From NCBI RefSeq assembly GCF_013408295.1, contig NZ_JACBYQ010000001.1, positions 1,302,001 through 1,366,000 of the forward strand: a DNA stretch of 64,000 nucleotides, in the 5' to 3' direction. Under the pieces are notes generated by a model. The model was not told the DNA's origin. It worked only from the letters and a program-made list of their open reading frames with translations, and ran no database searches. The translations under genes and the position numbers were made by a program. Position 1 is the stretch's first letter. Each line of letters begins with the position of its first letter. Origin of the DNA: Psychromicrobium silvestre (lineage in GTDB: Bacteria > Actinomycetota > Actinomycetes > Actinomycetales > Micrococcaceae). Shown here piece by piece: positions 61,316-64,000 of the stretch.

Positions 61316-62189
61316 TCCGAACTCAATGACCAGCAAACTCTGGAGCCCCGAGGGCCCCAATCTGGTGGTGCAAGCAGAGAACTCGAGCTTTCTAGGAAGC
61401 TTGCCGGACGCTGCCTTCTCCTTGATTTACCTGGACCCGCCGTTCAATACCGGGCGGGTCCAGTCTCGGCAGAACACCGTCATGGTGCGCAGCAGTAACG
61501 GCAGCAGGCAGGGCTTTGCCGGGCATAGCTACGAGACCATCAAGGGCTCGCTGCACAGCTACGACGATGCCTTCACGGATTACTGGGCGTTCTTGGAGCC
61601 CCGGCTCCTGGAGGCCTGGCGGCTGCTCGCCGAGGATGGCACCCTGTATTTGCACCTGGATTATCGTGAGGTGCACTACGCCAAGGTGATGCTGGATTCC
61701 ATTTTTGGCCGCGAATGCTTCTTGAATGAGATCATCTGGGCCTATGACTACGGTGCTCGGGCGAAGAGCCGTTGGCCAACCAAACACGACAATATTCTGG
61801 TCTACGTTAAGGACCCCTCGAAGTACCATTTCGACAGCGTCGCGGTGGATCGAGAGCCCTATATGGCGCCGGGGCTGGTGACGGCCGAAAAGGCCGCTCG
61901 CGGCAAGCTCCCCACCGATGTTTGGTGGCACACCATTGTCTCCCCCACCGGCAAGGAGAAAACCGGCTACCCCACGCAGAAACCCGAGGGTTTGCTGCGC
62001 CGCGTAGTGGCCGCCTCCTCGAAGCCCGGCGACTGGGTGCTGGACTTCTTTGCAGGCTCCGGTACCTTCGGGGCGGTTGCGGCGGCCCTGGATCGGCGCT
62101 TTGTCTGCATCGATCAGAACCCGGAAGCCATTGGCATTATGGCCAAGCGCTTGGGTGAGGTAGCCGAACTGGTGCAAGAAACCAGTTGA
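61287..62189 (+). CDS. site-specific DNA methyltransferase (beta-class, orphan)
   Basis: 300 residues from ATG 61287, preceded by GCGAGGTAG; ATG 61326 lacks such a site. Motif IV LIYLDPPFNTG comes first, then FSDYWAFLEP-like TDYWAFLEPRLLEAWRLLAEDGTLYLHLD, ending with motif I VLDFFAGSGTFGAVAAALDRRFVCIDQNPEAI. This order marks beta-class N6-adenine or N4-cytosine enzymes. No restriction endonuclease gene is near. The gene is tucked behind the RNA helicase with overlap and could be a housekeeping epigenetic enzyme. Recognition site unknown. Confidence 0.88.
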   Translation: MTTSRRRTPNPNSMTSKLWSPEGPNLVVQAENSSFLGSLPDAAFSLIYLDPPFNTGRVQSRQNTVMVRSSNGSRQGFAGHSYETIKGSLHSYDDAFTDYWAFLEPRLLEAWRLLAEDGTLYLHLDYREVHYAKVMLDSIFGRECFLNEIIWAYDYGARAKSRWPTKHDNILVYVKDPSKYHFDSVAVDREPYMAPGLVTAEKAARGKLPTDVWWHTIVSPTGKEKTGYPTQKPEGLLRRVVAASSKPGDWVLDFFAGSGTFGAVAAALDRRFVCIDQNPEAIGIMAKRLGEVAELVQETS

Positions 62190-62190
62190 G

Positions 62191-63036
62191 TTAGCGGACG
62201 ACGGCGGTCCCGCTGGCTTGCGCCTCAATCTCCAGTAGGGCTTCGGGGCTGGTCAGGTTCTCACCCAAGCGATTGGGTTTGCCGGTACCGTGGTAGTCCG
62301 ATGATCCGGTCACGATCAGACCATTTCGACGGGCCAATTCACGTAAGAAAAGCTTGCCCTCCTCGGGGTTATCCCGATGTTCTATTTCGACTCCGGCCAG
62401 GCCTGCCTCGATCATTTCCTCGAAGGTCTGCTCGCCCACAATGCGCCCCCTGGACGAAGCCACCGGATGAGCGAAGACCGGAACTCCCCCGGCAGCCCGG
62501 ACCAGCGAGACCGCCAGCACCGGATCCGGAGCATAGTGCGAAACCCAGTATTTGCTGCGAGTGGTCAAGATCGAAGTGAAAGCTTCGGAACGATCGGCCA
62601 CCACGCCCGCGGCCACCAAAGCATCCGCTATATGTGGCCGCCCCACGGTAGCCCCGGGAGCCACGTGTTGGCTGACGTCGTCCCAGTTCAGCGGGTAATC
62701 CTCGGAGAGCCGATCAACCATCCGTTCTGCCCTGCTGAGCCGGGCATCCCGTGACTTACTGATTTCCTCCAGTAGCCCGGGGTGCTCAGGATCATGTAGA
62801 TAGCTGAGCAAATGCACTGTCACCCCCGCCGCAGTACGGCAGGAGATCTCCATTCCGGGCACCAGGGCTATTCCCAATAGCCGCGCCCGCTCGGAGGCTT
62901 CCAACCAGCCGCCGGTTGAATCGTGGTCGGTAATGGCCACCACATCGAGCCCTGCTAGTTTGGCAGCATCGATGAGCTGGGCGGGCGGCTCCGTGCCATC
63001 GGAGACATTCGAATGGGCATGCAGGTCTATCCTCAC
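62191..63036 (-). CDS. PHP domain phosphoesterase
   Basis: 281 residues. Metal motifs: IDLHAHSNVSDG, AITDHDSTGG, EISCRTAAGVTVHLLSYL, FAHPVASSRG, VEIEHRDNPEE and TGSSDYHGTGK. This set is typical of YciV/RNase AM-type or nucleoside 3',5'-bisphosphate phosphatases, which trim 5' RNA ends. Convergent with the methyltransferase, 1 base apart. The second-to-last Asp/His site (SSDYHG) is complete. Confidence 0.92.
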   Translation of the reverse strand: MRIDLHAHSNVSDGTEPPAQLIDAAKLAGLDVVAITDHDSTGGWLEASERARLLGIALVPGMEISCRTAAGVTVHLLSYLHDPEHPGLLEEISKSRDARLSRAERMVDRLSEDYPLNWDDVSQHVAPGATVGRPHIADALVAAGVVADRSEAFTSILTTRSKYWVSHYAPDPVLAVSLVRAAGGVPVFAHPVASSRGRIVGEQTFEEMIEAGLAGVEIEHRDNPEEGKLFLRELARRNGLIVTGSSDYHGTGKPNRLGENLTSPEALLEIEAQASGTAVVR

Positions 63037-63127
63037 CTACTCAGCCTATGCCCGTGAGCATCCCAAAGAAGATTCAGCAGCTGTCCTGAACTGGCGGCAT
63101 GCCGAGTGCAGTGGCAGGATTGAGGGC

Positions 63128-64000
63128 GTGACCCAGACTCCAGCAGAAAATTCAGAACAGCCCATCGAAGATCGCGTGAACAACCGTTCGCAACGTCCCG
63201 ACTCGGAAGCTTTCCGGTCCTTTATGAGTTCCAGCTGGGCTCCGGCCAGTCAGCAGCTCCCGGATCAAGCCGCGGTCGCCGAACATGCTGCCCGCCGCCG
63301 TCGTGCCATTAGTGACCAGTTCAAGGGTGAGCGGCTGGTACTACCGGCCGGACCGCTGAAGGTCCGCTCCAATGACACCGACTACATGTTCCGGCCGCAT
63401 TCCGCTTTCGCTCATCTGACCGGCTTGGGCGTGGATCACGAGCCGGATGCCGTGCTGGTGCTGGAACCGGCGGATGAAGGAACGGGTGACGACGGCGGCA
63501 ATCACCGCGCCACACTGTACTTCCGGCCGCTGGCTGGCCGGGACACCAAGGAGTTCTACGCTGATGCCCGGGCCGGCGAGTTCTGGATTGGCAAGCGCCC
63601 AACCCTGGCCGAATTACGCGCCGAGCTCGCCCTGGAGACCGCAGATCTGGCCGAGTTGGAGGTGGCGCTGACTAAGAACCTGGGTGCTGCCGAAATCGGC
63701 GGGGTTCAGGTCCGGCTGGTCCGTGATGTTGATCCGCAGATCGATGCGCTGGTCGATACCGCCCGGATCAATACCGCGCTCAACCCGGAAACGGCGGATC
63801 TGAGCCAGGCTGATCTTCAGGACGGCAAGCTCGTCGAGGCGCTATCCGAGCTCCGGCTGGTCAAGGATGACTGGGAAGTGGAGCAATTGGAAGTGGCGGT
63901 GGCCGCGACCATCGAAGGATTCTCTGAGGTGGTTCGTGCGCTGCCTCGCGCCATTGGCCATCGCCGCGGCGAGCGCGTGGTCGAGGGGGCTTTTGCCGCC
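63128..64000 (+). CDS. aminopeptidase P family protein (partial)
   Basis: 291 codons visible from GTG 63128; the gene continues beyond the window. FRSFMSSSWAPASQQLPDQAAVAEHAARRRRAISDQFKGERLVLPAG, NDTDYMFRPHSAFAHLTGLGVDHEPDAVLVLEP and FWIGKRPTLAELRAEL form the AMP_N N-terminal domain. VKDDWEVEQLEVAVAATIEGF begins the pita-bread M24 catalytic domain; metal ligands lie outside. Would remove N-terminal residues before proline. Divergent from the PHP gene. Confidence 0.92.
   Translation, partial: MTQTPAENSEQPIEDRVNNRSQRPDSEAFRSFMSSSWAPASQQLPDQAAVAEHAARRRRAISDQFKGERLVLPAGPLKVRSNDTDYMFRPHSAFAHLTGLGVDHEPDAVLVLEPADEGTGDDGGNHRATLYFRPLAGRDTKEFYADARAGEFWIGKRPTLAELRAELALETADLAELEVALTKNLGAAEIGGVQVRLVRDVDPQIDALVDTARINTALNPETADLSQADLQDGKLVEALSELRLVKDDWEVEQLEVAVAATIEGFSEVVRALPRAIGHRRGERVVEGAFAA

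Overview
The window is a chromosomal segment of a moderately high-GC actinobacterium. The gene order and protein types point to Micrococcaceae (Arthrobacter / Renibacterium / Psychromicrobium-like), inferred from memory of these families without a database search. The block from the UPF0182 membrane protein through the PDZ-Lon protease, DUF2342 protein, YgjP-like peptidase, UvrD2, NudC and the paired AdnA/AdnB helicase-nucleases, and the later MoeB/TetR/DUF3107/RhlE-like/ParA-like neighbourhood, has the gene order I remember from mycobacteria. The window is therefore mostly core chromosome with one accessory island at the left end.

Left end (1-6.5 kb) is the accessory part: a partial secreted protein, a MepB-like protein, an unknown ORF, then a minus-strand type VII secretion (WXG100/ESX) toxin locus. 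That locus has two WXG100 proteins, a 514-residue polymorphic toxin ending in an HNH-type nuclease domain, a likely immunity protein, and a broken ESAT-6-like gene with a frameshift and a nonsense codon. A 396-bp gene-free stretch with a perfect 34-bp palindrome follows, then a divergent pair (NAD(P)-binding protein / Rrf2 regulator) sharing an operator-like dyad. Initiator tRNA-Met with its terminator lies at 6.5 kb.

Middle (6.7-37.8 kb): UPF0182 protein, Lon-like protease, metalloproteases, DNA repair genes (uvrD2, adnA, adnB, an alkyltransferase-like protein, a DnaQ-like exonuclease), nudC, and a kinase-fold protein that seems to lack a metal-binding Asp. An 8-kb envelope/secretion locus holds an RDD membrane protein with a large outer domain, a Pro/Ala/Thr-rich single-pass surface protein, and a 1485-residue FHA-FtsK/EssC-type ATPase. 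This ATPase is a candidate motor for the WXG100 proteins 17 kb away. A methionine transporter operon (metNIQ) and two GNAT acetyltransferases follow.

Heme cluster (37.8-48.9 kb): a complete Glu-tRNA-to-heme set for the coproporphyrin-dependent pathway. hemE-hemG-hemQ-hemH-hemC-hemD-hemB, a luciferase-like oxidoreductase, and hemL form one tightly overlapping minus-strand operon, with hemA divergent. Two copies of a TTCTA-N7-TAGAA dyad sit in the hemE/hemA and hemG/hemQ gaps and may be a shared operator.

Right end (49-64 kb): a MoeB/ThiF-rhodanese protein, a TetR regulator with DUF3107 and a small membrane protein, a thiamine operon (thiO-thiS-thiG) under a TPP riboswitch with thiE divergent, a MiaE-like protein, a membrane protein gene with an in-frame amber codon, a YciI protein, an RNB ribonuclease, a MinD/ParA-like ATPase, a frameshifted small gene coupled to a DEAD-box helicase, an orphan DNA methyltransferase, a PHP phosphoesterase, and the start of an aminopeptidase P gene that runs off the window. 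No CRISPR array, rRNA operon, prophage or intact insertion sequence was seen.
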